From positions 5,235,501 to 5,299,500 of the forward strand of contig OU015670.1 in the NCBI GenBank assembly GCA_907165275.2: a stretch of DNA of 64,000 nt, written 5' to 3'. The translations under genes were made by a program, and so were the position numbers. Below, piece by piece: positions 1-10,682 of the stretch (position 1 is the first letter of the stretch; every line of letters starts with the position of its first letter). The notes under the pieces are model-generated. The model had not been told where the DNA came from, did no database searches, and saw nothing but the letters and a program-made list of their open reading frames with translations. The stretch is from Zygaena filipendulae (lineage: Eukaryota; Arthropoda; Insecta; Lepidoptera; Zygaenidae).

Positions 1-174
1 ATACCTACCAAATAGCTGTTGTCCGCGTTAGCATACGCGTAAGTTTCGAGTCTCCCTCGGGAGCTCTTTGTTCTGGAATATAAAGAGTATGACACGTAGA
101 GATACTGTAAGACTGTTGTTGGTAGTAATATTCTGTAATCTGTTTTGTGTTCAACAAAAAAAAAATATGATCAA

Positions 175-375
175 CTAGCTGTTCCCTGCGGTTCACCCGC
201 GTTTATTCAGAGTTTCCGCGGGAATTCCCGGATAAAAAATCCCCAATGTGTCATTCTGATGTATAGCTATATTATTGAAAAGTTTCATTAAAATTCATTC
301 AGTAAATTTTGCGTGAATAAGTAACAAACATACATCCATACAAACAAGCTTTCACGTTTAGGTACCTATAACATT
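175..375 (-). mobile_element. Helitron-like (Lep1-type) short element
   Basis: Reading the minus strand, the element ends in a GC-rich hairpin region followed by CTAG at 175-178, the 3' structure expected of Helitrons. The body carries the 'gggataaaaa' and 'gtaacaaacatacatcca' blocks seen in about twenty other copies in this window. The far boundary is approximate. Confidence 0.55.
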
Positions 376-882
376 AGTAAGGATTTAGTTTAGGTACCCC
401 TTCAAAAACGCACTTTTACCTCTTTATTATTGTAGGTAGGTAGTTTTCTTATTTTTCTGTATAACTAAAACTTTTCTTTTAATTAAATAAAAAATAAATA
501 AATAAAATAAAAATAAATATATAAATAAGGACCTTCACGTTTGACGTGTTGTTCTCGCTTGAATGCAAAGTTCAGATAATCTATTAATCTATTTCTTAAT
601 TCAGATAATAATTAATCTATCGGACGAAATAAAAACGTCTTTATTTCGTCTGAGTCGTGCAGTAAGCAGTTTTCGCGCGTTTCTCGTATAAACAAAAAGA
701 CGATTAATAGCAAAGCAACGATAGTAAGTAACGATATATTATAATTATAGCCGCTGGACTGGTACCTCATTAATAGTATAGGTATTAGCATGGACCAATT
801 AAACTGTATTAGGCATAGGTACCTATAACACAAATTCCACGAATACAAATTTTGTGAACACAAATACCAGTGGGATTGTTTC
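376..882. other. AT-rich intergenic stretch, no feature seen
   Basis: This stretch contains poly-A and poly-T runs and an (aaataaat)-like tract at 480-530. No convincing exon, RNA gene or element boundary was found. Confidence 0.5.
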
Positions 883-934
883 ATTTTTAACCGACTTCCA
901 AAAAGGAGGAGGTTCTATGTTCGATTGTATTTTT

Positions 935-973
<39 letters not shown>

Positions 974-1790
974 ATGTTCATCGATTACTCGAAGACGGTT
1001 GGACCGATTTCAAAAATTCTTTTTTTGTTTGAAGGGGTATACTCCCAATTAGGTCCCATTGCAACCAAGTCGGGATCTGATGATGGGATCTTGGAGAAAT
1101 CGAGGGAACTCTTCAAAAATTATAGGCACACCTATAGCGATTTGGGTATTTTTTATAGTAAATCGTTCATTTGCTTTTGGAAAGCAAAATTTGAAGAAGT
1201 GGAACTGATGATGAAGACCACAGATGGTCATCGGAACTACTCAACAATAATACGTATTTCACGGGTTCCGATTGGAGCGATTTCGAAAATTGCTTTTTTG
1301 TTTGAAAGGGGATACTCCCATATTGATTCCATTATCACCAAGTCGAGATCTGATGATAGGATCTTGGAGTAATCGAGGGAACTCTTCAAAAATTATAGGT
1401 ACACCTATAGCGATTTTTATATTTTTTATAGTAAATCGTTTATTTGCTTTCGGAAAGCAAAATTTGAAGAAGTGGAACTGATTATGAAGACCACAGATGG
1501 TCATCGGAACTACTAAATAATAGGTATTTCACAGATTCCGATTCGTTAACTTTAATGTGGTTTCTAAACAATTTATGTTCGTCACAATGTATATGGTGAA
1601 GTGGAACTGATGGTGGTGTACCAGCAGAACTCCTCAAAAATTAACGTCCCTGCATCGGGAAAAGCAATATTTTGTATAAGGTTACGAGCAGTTGACAGTA
1701 GGCTATTGTAACTTAGATAAATTACAAACCGACTCACTAAAAAGCAAGAAATAAACAAATTTTTAACAAAAAAATTAAAACCGACTTCCA
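883..1790 (+). repeat. Interspersed repeat family A, copy 1, with internal tandem duplication
   Basis: It begins with 'taaccgacttccaaaaagg' and a long T run at 934-969. Two tandem subunits of about 270 bp follow (about 1000-1255 and 1262-1530), each with 'gggatcttgg(a)g', 'acctatagcgattt' and 'gaagaccacagatggtcatc'. Related copies lie at 11830-12960, 18893-18960 and 49160-50000. The open frames here are repeated non-coding shadows on both strands. The family is unclassified. Confidence 0.7.
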
Positions 1791-2144
1791 AAAACACAAA
1801 ACTAATAAAAAGCTAAAAATAAAAAGCTAAAAATAACAAAATATCGAATTAATCCAAATGACAAAAACACGCGTAATATTATTATTGGTTTGTGCTACCA
1901 CTGATCGGTATGAAGTCGGTGACAAGCCAAATATGGAGGGTAGATGAGCTAAGTCGACTTCCGCCACCAGCTCTTCGTGAGCACAACCCAAGTGGGCAGA
2001 CACCAGCGGGCTTGTCGCCGAATTCAAACCGATCAGTGGTAGCACAAACCAATAATAATTACGCGTGTTTTTGTCATTTGGATTAATTCGATATTTTGTT
2101 ATTTTTAGCTTTTTATTTTTAGCTTTTTATTAGTTTTGTGTTTT
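1791..2144. repeat. Long foldback (inverted arms of about 119 bp)
   Basis: The arm 1791-1909 is almost the exact reverse complement of 2027-2144, with a loop of about 117 bp that is itself partly inverted. Right-half relatives of the same sequence occur at about 12528-12745 and 50478-50600 without the left arm. It therefore looks like a family A tail that became an inverted duplication here. Confidence 0.75.
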
Positions 2145-2184
2145 TTTTCTTTCCTTGTTATTTAAGAAAACTCTGACTAATATT

Positions 2185-2557
2185 ATAAAGAGGAAAGATT
2201 TGATCTTTTGTTTGTTTGTTACGATATAACTCAAAAACTACTGGGCCAATTTCAAAAATTCTTTCACCATTAGAAAGCTACATTATCCCCGCGGGAACTC
2301 CTTAATTATCGCGAGTGAAACCGCGCGGGACAGCTAGTCTAAACTAAATTTATAAAGGGGAAGATTTTATTTTTTGTATGTTTGTTTGTTTGTTACGATT
2401 TAACTCAAAAACTACTCCCGGATCGATTTCTATAATTCTTTCACCTTAGAATGCTACATGATGAGTAACATATTATCTAGTTCTAGGTTATATTGTTACT
2501 CAAAATTTCCGTGGGAACTTCGAAATTACTGCGGGTAAAACCGCGGGGAACAACTAC
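2185..2557 (+). mobile_element. Two adjacent Helitron-like copies
   Basis: The first copy ends in a GC hairpin and CTAG at 2334-2337. A second copy follows directly and ends in a decayed CTAC near 2557. Both carry 'tttgtttgttacgat' and 'actcaaaaactactggg'-like blocks in the same order. Confidence 0.55.
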
Positions 2558-2841
2558 TATATTATCGATAATAACAGTCAAACAATGATAAATAAAAACA
2601 ATACGAGTCACAATAATTATTATGATAACAAGTAAGTAGGCGGAGTTGGTAGGTAGGTAAATTGCTACATGGAAATTCCATGAATGAGATATCGAGATAC
2701 GTCATAGGAGAACACGCCGTTTTTGTGTATTATACATGATTATACTTATAATCTCACAATCAGTCGATGTCCTATATAAATATAATATGTGAGACTAGCT
2801 GTGCCCCACAGTGTCACCCGCGTGAAACGTTTTCATAATAG

Positions 2842-3337
2842 GGTACTTGCATGAATTTTTTTTTTCAGTCTATTTTAAAGAAATACCGGCCTACTTAAAC
2901 AAAGCAAGAAAAAGAAAAAAATATTATATGCATAAAATAATTAAATAGAGCGTCTCAAAGTTCCTACTTTAGACCTTACCGCCGAAACGCGGAATAACGT
3001 CACTTGTTCAAAATTACGCCTTATTAATCTGTGATAAAAATGTCACTGTCGTATTGACAGGGTCATGTGACTCTGACAGACAGATAACTTCAATATTCAA
3101 AAGTGAAATTATGGTTGGATTGTGTCGATTTACTTCCAAAAGTTCCAGTAAAGAATCGAAATGCATCTTACCGATGCATTTTAAAGTAAAAAACTTCAGA
3201 AAATGGAAAATATGCGTTGTCTGTATGCACTTAGTTTCTTTTGCCTTCTCTGAAAGAGGTAAATGTTTCCTAAAAAAATTAAAGTGACGTCATGTGTCAA
3301 GCTTGGCTGTGATTGGTGTTTCGTTGCAACTTTCCGA
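2842..3337. repeat. Dispersed repeat family L with 'agggtacttgcatgaa' end
   Basis: The block 2870-3337 is closely matched at 36065-36660, and its 3' part at 25735-25930. The outer sequence 'atagggtacttgcatgaa' recurs inverted at about 36765-36783 and near 26035-26170, suggesting terminal inverted repeats. A more diverged branch of the family lies near the zinc-finger genes (37010-37400, 41680-41900, 52960-53769, 59300-59405). Confidence 0.55.
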
Positions 3338-4128
3338 ACTGAAGGACATAGAGTACTTTTTTCCCGCAACCTCCGCGGGAACTCCGAAATTACCGCGGAT
3401 GAAATCGCGGGGGACAGCTAGTCTAATATATATAAATCACGGGTCACGTTGTTTGTCCGCGATGGACTCCGAAACTACTGAACGGATTTTGATAAAATTT
3501 TGCAACCATTTATAATATGGTCCAACTTAAAAGACAGGATAGTTTTTATCCCGGAATTCCCTCGGGAACTGAACTAAACATAGAGTACTTTTTTCCCGCA
3601 ACCTCCGCGGGAACTCCGAAATTACCGCGGATGAAATCGCGGGGGACAGCTAGTCTAATATATATAAATCACGTGTCACGTTGTTTGTCCGCAATGGACT
3701 CCGAAACTACTGAACGGATTTTGATAAAATTTTGCAACCGTTTATGATATGGTCCAACTTAAAAGATAGGATAGTTTTTATCCCGGAATTCCCTCGGGAA
3801 CTGAAGGAACTGCTTATCACCGTAAACTACAGCACTTTTCCCGGAATTCCCGCGGGAACTCCGAAATTACCGCGGACGAAATCGCGGGGGACAGCTAGTC
3901 TAATATATATAAATCACGTGTCACGTTGTTTGTCCGCGAAGGACTCCGAAACTACTGAACGGATTTTGATAAAATTTTGCAACCATTTTTAATATGGTCC
4001 AACTTAAAAGACAGGATAGTTTTTATCCCGGAATTCCCTCGGAAACTGAAGGACATAGAGTACTTTTTTCCCGCAACCTCCGCGGGAACTCCGAAATTAC
4101 CGCGGATGAAATCGCGGGGGACAGATAG
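3338..4128 (+). mobile_element. Head-to-tail array of four Helitron-like units
   Basis: Four CTAG-type 3' ends occur at 3421, 3653, 3898 and 4128 (the last reads GATAG). Each is preceded by a GC hairpin, with spacings of 232, 245 and 230 bp. Each unit holds the blocks 'cacgttgtttgtccgcg' and 'ggtccaacttaaaaga'. An inverted array of the same subfamily is at 8309-9080, and two further units are at 16881-17246. Confidence 0.7.
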
Positions 4129-4924
4129 TCTAATATAAATGTTAGAAGATAATAACTATTATGATTTTTTTTATAGAAGGTTTTTTTATATACTTGTAAA
4201 GTTTTATGTACTGTGGCATAGGAATGAATAATAATACATACCTAACTGAATATTTTATTCCAAATATATACATATTATGTCAGACTATTGGTCAGACTCC
4301 ACTCGCGCAGGCGAGCCGGTAAGAACCTATTGTAATACTTTGACGTCCTCTTGTGGTCACATTACACATTCATCATAGATTCTAATGGCTAATCATCGGT
4401 CAGCAAATTTTAAATTTTTAAAACGTTAATCGGCAGGGAAACGTATTCAGTCAGAAAATATAGTAAGTGCCATGCTACCTATTATTACCGAAACTGCCGA
4501 AACCTAACTATGGTCACAAAAATATAAATTTTGGTAGACTGAAAGTCTGATAAGGAAGATTCGTTTTGTTTTTGGCTTATCGCCGGCCACTGCCTAACCT
4601 ACAATGTCAGGGGTGCCCAGGATGTCCTGTATCTCATTGAAGTTGTGGACAAAAGTACATTTCAATCAATAGTACTCCAATAGTAATCAATAGTAGTCCA
4701 GCTGGTAATACAAATGATACAACCATGTATCACTAGAACCACCAGTAGGGAACAAGCGAATTTTCCTAAAACTATATATGTACCTACCTGTCTACATAAT
4801 ATATTAGTAATTAGATCAACAGCGAGTGCTTCAAAACGATTCCTAGATCCACATGACTCAGGATTGGTCCACCGCGCATCATGAGACAGCTGGGAACGGG
4901 ACCCTATTGCCCCCCCCCCCCTAG
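4129..4924. other. Intergenic, short repeats only
   Basis: No gene was seen. The segment 4675-4745 (with 'acaaatgatacaacc' and 'tatcactagaac') is repeated at about 5605-5675, where it can fold on itself. A run of C occurs at 4911-4922. Confidence 0.4.
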
Positions 4925-4972
4925 TTGTGGTGATACAGGCAAGGATCTACATCCTTGCCTGTATCACTACAA
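4925..4972. repeat. Short hairpin with 22-bp stem
   Basis: 4925-4946 is the reverse complement of 4951-4972 with a single G/A difference (a G:U pair in RNA) and a 4-base loop. Whether it is transcribed cannot be seen here. Confidence 0.8.
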
Positions 4973-5097
4973 CTTCCGGTTAGTACTAGCTCAGAGTAAA
5001 TATACTACGTGTACTAGTGACCCTCCGTATTCGCTCTGTATCAGAGTCAGATTCAGAAGCTAGGAATTCAGATCACGTAGTGATTATCTATCTATCT

Positions 5098-5338
5098 ATA
5101 TATATTAAATCCTTTGTCCTGAATGACTGATGGGTTAGGTTAAACGCACAGCCTAAACCGCTGACCGTTGAGAGCTGAAACTTGGAGGGTGTTTTCTTTG
5201 TATAACGTAGGCATCCGATAAGAAAGGATTTTTGAAAATTCAACCCCTAAGGGGATGAAAAGGGGTTGAAAAGTTTGTATGGAACAATCCCGCGGGAACT
5301 TCGAAATTATCGCGGTTGAAACCGCGCGGGACAGCTAG
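5098..5338 (+). mobile_element. Helitron-like element
   Basis: It ends in 'ccgcgcgggacagctag' at 5338. The body contains 'gggttgaaaagtttgtatgg', a longer variant of the family. Confidence 0.55.
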
Positions 5339-7756
5339 TATTATCTATGATTCAGATAACGAATGTGTCAGAATACAAAATAAAAATAGAAAAAAAAACA
5401 CATACGCTTCGAATTGAGCACCTACCTCCTCCTTTTTTGAAGTCGGTTAAAATAAAATAATTTGAAATTTAAAAAAGTACCTAATGAAAATTAATAGAAA
5501 TGAGGCAGGATATCGTAACGAGTAGATTGGTCCATGCGAGTGACATACGACCGCCGGGCGCCGACAGTACCAGAGAGAAGGTAATCACTACGTTTTAGTA
5601 CTACAGAGACTACTAGTTCAACTGGTAGTACAAATGATACAACCTTGTATTGTATCACTAGAACTACCTACCTACCTACCATTATTATTTACGAGTTAAC
5701 CGGCAGAGTTAAAATACGGCGCGAAATGGGCGCGAACGACTCCAAAAATGGATTTGTAAGTAGGTGCCTACCTGCTACTGTTATTGTTCTGAGTGCCTAC
5801 CTACATACTCAACGACGATCGAGAGCGGACGAGTGACGCGCACGCTGGCCCGCAGCTAGCTACTGCGTATAACGGTGCGTTCACATTCACACTGCATAAA
5901 AGAACATGTCATATAACATGTTATGTTACAGATAATGTGGAAACTGAATGTTATATAACATTATGTATATATTATTATGTTATATTAATTAGGTTCGTTT
6001 TTTTTATCTTTTGTTATTTAAAAGTACAACAGTTGCTGACGCAGCTAGTGAAACGTCCTCTCAGTGGAGTCATTGTTGATAGCATAGCACTGCAGAACGA
6101 GAAACGACAATGGTTTGCATTGTTATTCTAATGTAGGTATACAGTTTTGTTTTATGTTGCAATGTTGTATAACGATGTTACATGATGTGTACCTACATTT
6201 TATAGGTATAACATGTTACCTACATAGTTTGTAGGCACCGTAACGAAATTATGGCTCAGTAAAATAAGCACCCGCGATTTCGAGCTTCATATTTTTTATG
6301 TGTGTGGGATTTTGCATAATATAACTTCACATAAAATCCCTAATTACGGAAACTCATCATTTTCAAGAAAAAAAAAATTACTAAAGTTTTCCTATTTTCA
6401 TAAAAAACTCCGCGACGTGTCAACCATTTGCCATAGACTTTGTAAGAATTGTGTTTCGTTTTACGTTCGGACAAAGTGTTAGCGAATTTTAATGTTTGTT
6501 AATAATGTTTTTCAGTTTTACTATCTTTTTTATTACAATTTTTTATTATTATGACAATTTTAACAACCCCCCCCAATAATGGAACGTAATTTTTGGAATC
6601 TGTCTGTTCTTCTTCTTCTACTTCTTTAATGATGGCGTCTATTAGTATCATGTATTGATAAAGTGATTATATTATTTTCTTTGATTATTATAATTTGCTA
6701 ATAAAAATGAAAATTTGTTAAACTTGAGTTGGTTAGGTTAGGTCTGCACTGTTGACCAAATCGCGCGAGCCGAGCGAGCGTAGTTGCCGCGGTAGCGAGC
6801 GGCCGGCGAAGCGCCAAAGTCAAAATATTATCGTAAATTGAGTAAGGTTTTTAATTATTTTTTTTCTCGAAAATTATGCATTTCCGTAATTTGCGGATTT
6901 GAGAAATACACTATAAACACACTATTCTATCCAAAAAAAAAAATTGTAGGTAACTATTAAAAATCGAGGGTGCCTAATGTACCTACAGTCCTTCCGATAT
7001 TGTAATGATTCCTTCAAATTTTTTTTTAATTTTATTACTTAATTTTTTTATTATGAATTAAAAAAAAATTAAACCTCTCATCTCTTCTAAACGAGCGCTT
7101 GAACCCTCGATCAACCTTGAACAAAAATAGGTATGTAGATTACAACGGGAAACGAAATACATATAGGTAGGTATAATATCTACACACCACACGTACACTT
7201 ACCGCACTCGGCATCGTTACTTGTTAGGTAGTTATATATGGCCAGGTATATAACTACATAGCTAAATAAATATTCGCTGAATTTATAAGTACCCAATTAC
7301 CTAAAAAAATATCGGCTTCCCAAAGTAAAGAAATACATACCTAATAGGTAGGTACAGTTCACTATTCATTGTTCACATTCCAATTTCTAGATAAATTGTA
7401 AACATTAAGTATTAAGTATAGTTATTGCTTGTTATTAAACATTACTAAAATTACGATCAGACAGTAGGTAGGTACCTAATTGTTGATTGTCGAAAAATGG
7501 AACGAAACTAATTCACTTTTTGTTTTTAATTACCTACTTCACTAACAGTATCACTATCAAACACTCTATCACTATCAATCACTCTATCACTATCAAAATA
7601 ATATGTTTAAGTGCGTATTTTTAATTAAAATAAATATAATTTTTTGCTAGCGTGAGCGGGTGCGCGCGCCTTTTCCCCTGATGCATAGTGAGTACTGAGT
7701 AGGTACTGAATAAATAGCCCGAAGTACCGAACACTGAACTGAATGATTTATTTTAT
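5339..7756. other. Intergenic region without a recognisable gene
   Basis: It is mostly AT-rich sequence with lepidopteran-type 'ggtaggtacctac' microrepeats. A copy of the dispersed 23-bp motif 'cagagagaaggtaatcac...' lies at 5571-5593. A small GC-rich patch at about 6755-6810 resembles the sequence at about 29330-29365. Open frames in this stretch have no coding character. Confidence 0.45.
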
Positions 7757-8022
7757 ATTAGCTTTGCCCCGCGGTTTCACCCGCGTTAATGTCGGAGATT
7801 CCGCAGGAATTCCGGGATAAAAAGTACCTACCCTATGTCCTATTCTGTACCTCTGACAACGTGTAGTAGGTATGCAGTAATTAATTCTATTTCACACGCG
7901 TTAATTTCGGAGATCCCGCGAGAATTCCTAGATATCCATCATTCATCATTCCATCATCTTTGTAATACATACTATTGGTGTATGATCAACGTATGCAAGG
8001 ACACAGATAATATTATAATACT
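7757..8022 (-). mobile_element. Helitron-like element, minus orientation
   Basis: It starts with 'tagctttgccccgcgg', the reverse of the CTAG-type 3' end, followed by a second partial copy at about 7890. It abuts repeat family T at 8023. Confidence 0.45.
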
Positions 8023-8308
8023 GGCGAGGATAAGAGCTCGAAAGCGCATTTTCATCCGACTTGCTTCAAATTTATCGTCACTGCTCAGCCCCTATGTGTC
8101 TTAAGCGTTATATTATGCAGGAGTATGGACTACAATCGTACCAAGTTTGGTTAAAATCCCTTCAGTAGTTTTTGACCCATGCGTGCACACACAGACAGAT
8201 AGGCAAAAAATTTATCAGTATCGATCACCATTCATCGTCCAATATTAATTTTGAATATATTATATTCAATGTACAGAACTGACCTCTACAGTTTTATTAT
8301 AAGTATAG
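8023..8308 (+). repeat. Interspersed repeat family T, copy 1
   Basis: It runs from 'gaggataagagctcgaaag' to 'tattataagtatag'. Highly similar copies are at 30626-30909 (inverted) and 58772-59094 (same orientation). In all three cases a Helitron-like copy lies directly beside it, so the two may form one composite element. Confidence 0.65.
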
Positions 8309-9080
8309 ATTTCATCCGCGGTAATTTCGGAGTTCCCCCGGGAATTCCGGGAAAAAAGTACTCTATGTCCTTCTTTGTACCCCTGCCAGTAGTTTACGGT
8401 GATTAGCTGTTCCCGCAATAATTCCGGAGTTCCCGCGGGAATTCCGGGATAAAACCTATCCTATCTTTTAAGTTGGACCATATTATAAATGGTTACAAAA
8501 TTTTATCAAAATCCATTCAGTAGATTCGGAGTCCATCGCGGACAAACAACGTGACACGTGATTTATATTAAGACTAGCTGTCCCCCGCGATTTCATCCGC
8601 GGTAATTTCGGAGTTCCCGCGGGAATTCCGGGAAAAGTGCTGTAGTTTACGGTGATAAGCAGTTCCCCGCATTAATTCCGGAGTTCCCGCGGAAATTCCG
8701 GGATTAAAACTATCCTATCTTAAGTTGGACCATATTATAAATGGTTACAAAATTTTATCAAAATCCGTTCAGTAGTTTCGGAGTCCATCGCGGACAAACA
8801 ACGTGACACGTGATTTATATTAAGACTAGCTGTCCCCCGCGATTTCATCCGCGGTAATTTCGGAGTTCCCGCGGGAATTCCGGGAAAAGTGCTGTAGTTT
8901 ACGGTGATAAGCAGTTCCCCGCATTAATTCCGGAGTTCCCGCGGAAATTCCGGGATTAAAACTATCCTATCTTAAGTTGGACCATATTATAAATGGTTAC
9001 AAAATTTTATCAAAATCCGTTCAGTAGTTTCGGAGTCCATCGTGGACAAACAACGTGACACGTGATTTATATATATTAAG
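8309..9080 (-). mobile_element. Head-to-tail array of Helitron-like units, minus orientation
   Basis: Unit ends (CTAG read on the minus strand) are at 8574 and 8826, 252 bp apart, with a further truncated unit from 8309. The units share 'aagttggaccatattataaa' with the plus-strand array at 3338-4128. Confidence 0.7.
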
Positions 9081-9095
9081 ATTTATATAAATATA

Positions 9096-9442
9096 CAACG
9101 TGTTAATGAATTAACTGAAAACCTGATACACCCCATTTAAAAAAATAAACAATAATATGATTAAAATGTATTTTATGTCGAAAAAATTTATACTTTAAAA
9201 GTTATTCAACATTAGTTTGGAGGTGACCTATCTAAGAAATTCCAAGCGCTACACCGGCGCCTGCCGGTTCGAATTTTTTTGCTGCGGGCGGCGTACGCGC
9301 CAAATATTGTATTATAAATAATTTAGACATGGGCTAGTAAAAATGAAAAAATTTAACCTATATTAAAACATAGTGCGTTCGATTCGCTAGTAGATTCTGA
9401 GCAAACCACTTTCTAGTTTTCAGTTAATTCATTAACACGTTG
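9096..9442. mobile_element. MITE with 27-bp terminal inverted repeats
   Basis: The left end 'caacgtgttaatgaattaac...' is matched exactly by the inverted right end 'gttaattcattaacacgttg'. Both sides are flanked by TATA (9092-9095 and 9443-9446), consistent with a TA-type target duplication. There is no ORF. Confidence 0.75.
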
Positions 9443-10616
9443 TATAATATAAATGTAAGTATATCTAAGTATAGAAATATACATAGATAGGGAGATAGAT
9501 AATTGGTAAAATTAAAAAAAAATATCGATTCATTACGTAGGTCTAGGTACTTATATACCTATTCATCTTTTCATTTCTCTTATAATCATTTAAGTACCAA
9601 TGACTATTGGTACATAACCATGGACCAATTAACCTAGTTTAATTGGTCCATGTACAGAATCATAATATCGATGTACATGCGCGTGTAGGGAATATCGATA
9701 TGTCGATGCCCTGCAACCAACCTCTGTCTGATAACGCGCCTACATTGAGGATAAACTGAGATAAAATACCAATAGTTTTTTTTTTTTTTTTATCGGGGAC
9801 AAAGCCAGCGATACCGACCGAGATACAGACCGACCATAAGTCAGTGTTATAGCCGAGTACCAGTGCATAATGTAGCGAACGCGAACGTCTCAATAGGTTA
9901 CCGGTGCCGGTGATGCCACTCGTCTCGGGAAATGATAGAGCGACTCGACAGTCGCGCCGCGCGCCTTCGCCACTGCAGCGCTCTTGTCGCTACAACAATC
10001 GCAGATATGCAAACGTACGCGGCCACAACCAATGTTATCCTATCTATTAAAGGAAGGTGCTTCATATTACATTAAGTATATTATTTTATATTAATATTCA
10101 CAGTTAACTTCACAACACAGATCGTCTTGACCCTACACTAAGCTATAAGCTCGTGTCGTGGAAACCAAACCATATACAAGATGTCACGGAAAGGTGTAGT
10201 CATGAACTGTTTTTGCAGTTGTGATGAAAATATGGGGCACAGCTAGTAAATAATAAAAAGGTTTACGATCAATGATAACAATTGATATTCCTCCTTTAAT
10301 ATTTATAACATCTTTGAGCGGAATGCTATACGTTATGTACTGCATCGTAACAATTTCGATGTAGGTAAAATTATAAGTATGGAGGGCATTGTTATATTCC
10401 GTTTTAACCTATACTATTTGCTCAAGTATATTTTATACCCATCTGTTTAATCGTGGAGTAATGTAGTTTTTATACATATATTCTGTAGTTGATGTACATA
10501 AACAAATTAAAATTAATGCGTCATAATTATCTATTTTCTTTGTCGTACCTACCTACTATTAAATTAGATAATTATTATTTTTTTGCTGATATAAAAAAAA
10601 TATAATTTAAAAAGTT
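9443..10616. other. Intergenic, one small hairpin
   Basis: A perfect 14-bp hairpin ('catggaccaattaa' against its complement) lies at 9619-9652. A partial SINE tail is seen at about 10110-10165. The GC-rich patch at 9900-10000 shows no gene. Confidence 0.4.
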
Positions 10617-10622
10617 TTTATT
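10617..10622 (-). terminator. Polyadenylation signal AATAAA of RpS26
   Basis: AATAAA on the minus strand lies about 60 bp beyond the RpS26 stop codon. Confidence 0.65.
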
Positions 10623-10682
10623 TTATAAACATTATAGATACAACAGGTTGTAGTGGTGTATTGGGGCGCGCGACTCGCGAGC

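Noticed and set aside
854..1372. 172-residue open frame and overlapping minus-strand frames at 1049-1504
   Set aside because: They lie in tandem copies of repeat family A; matching frames occur in the other copies and on both strands, so they reflect repetition, not coding.
3054..3992. Several open frames of 73-86 residues that resemble each other
   Set aside because: They are translations of family L and the Helitron-like array; the similarity comes from the DNA repeat.
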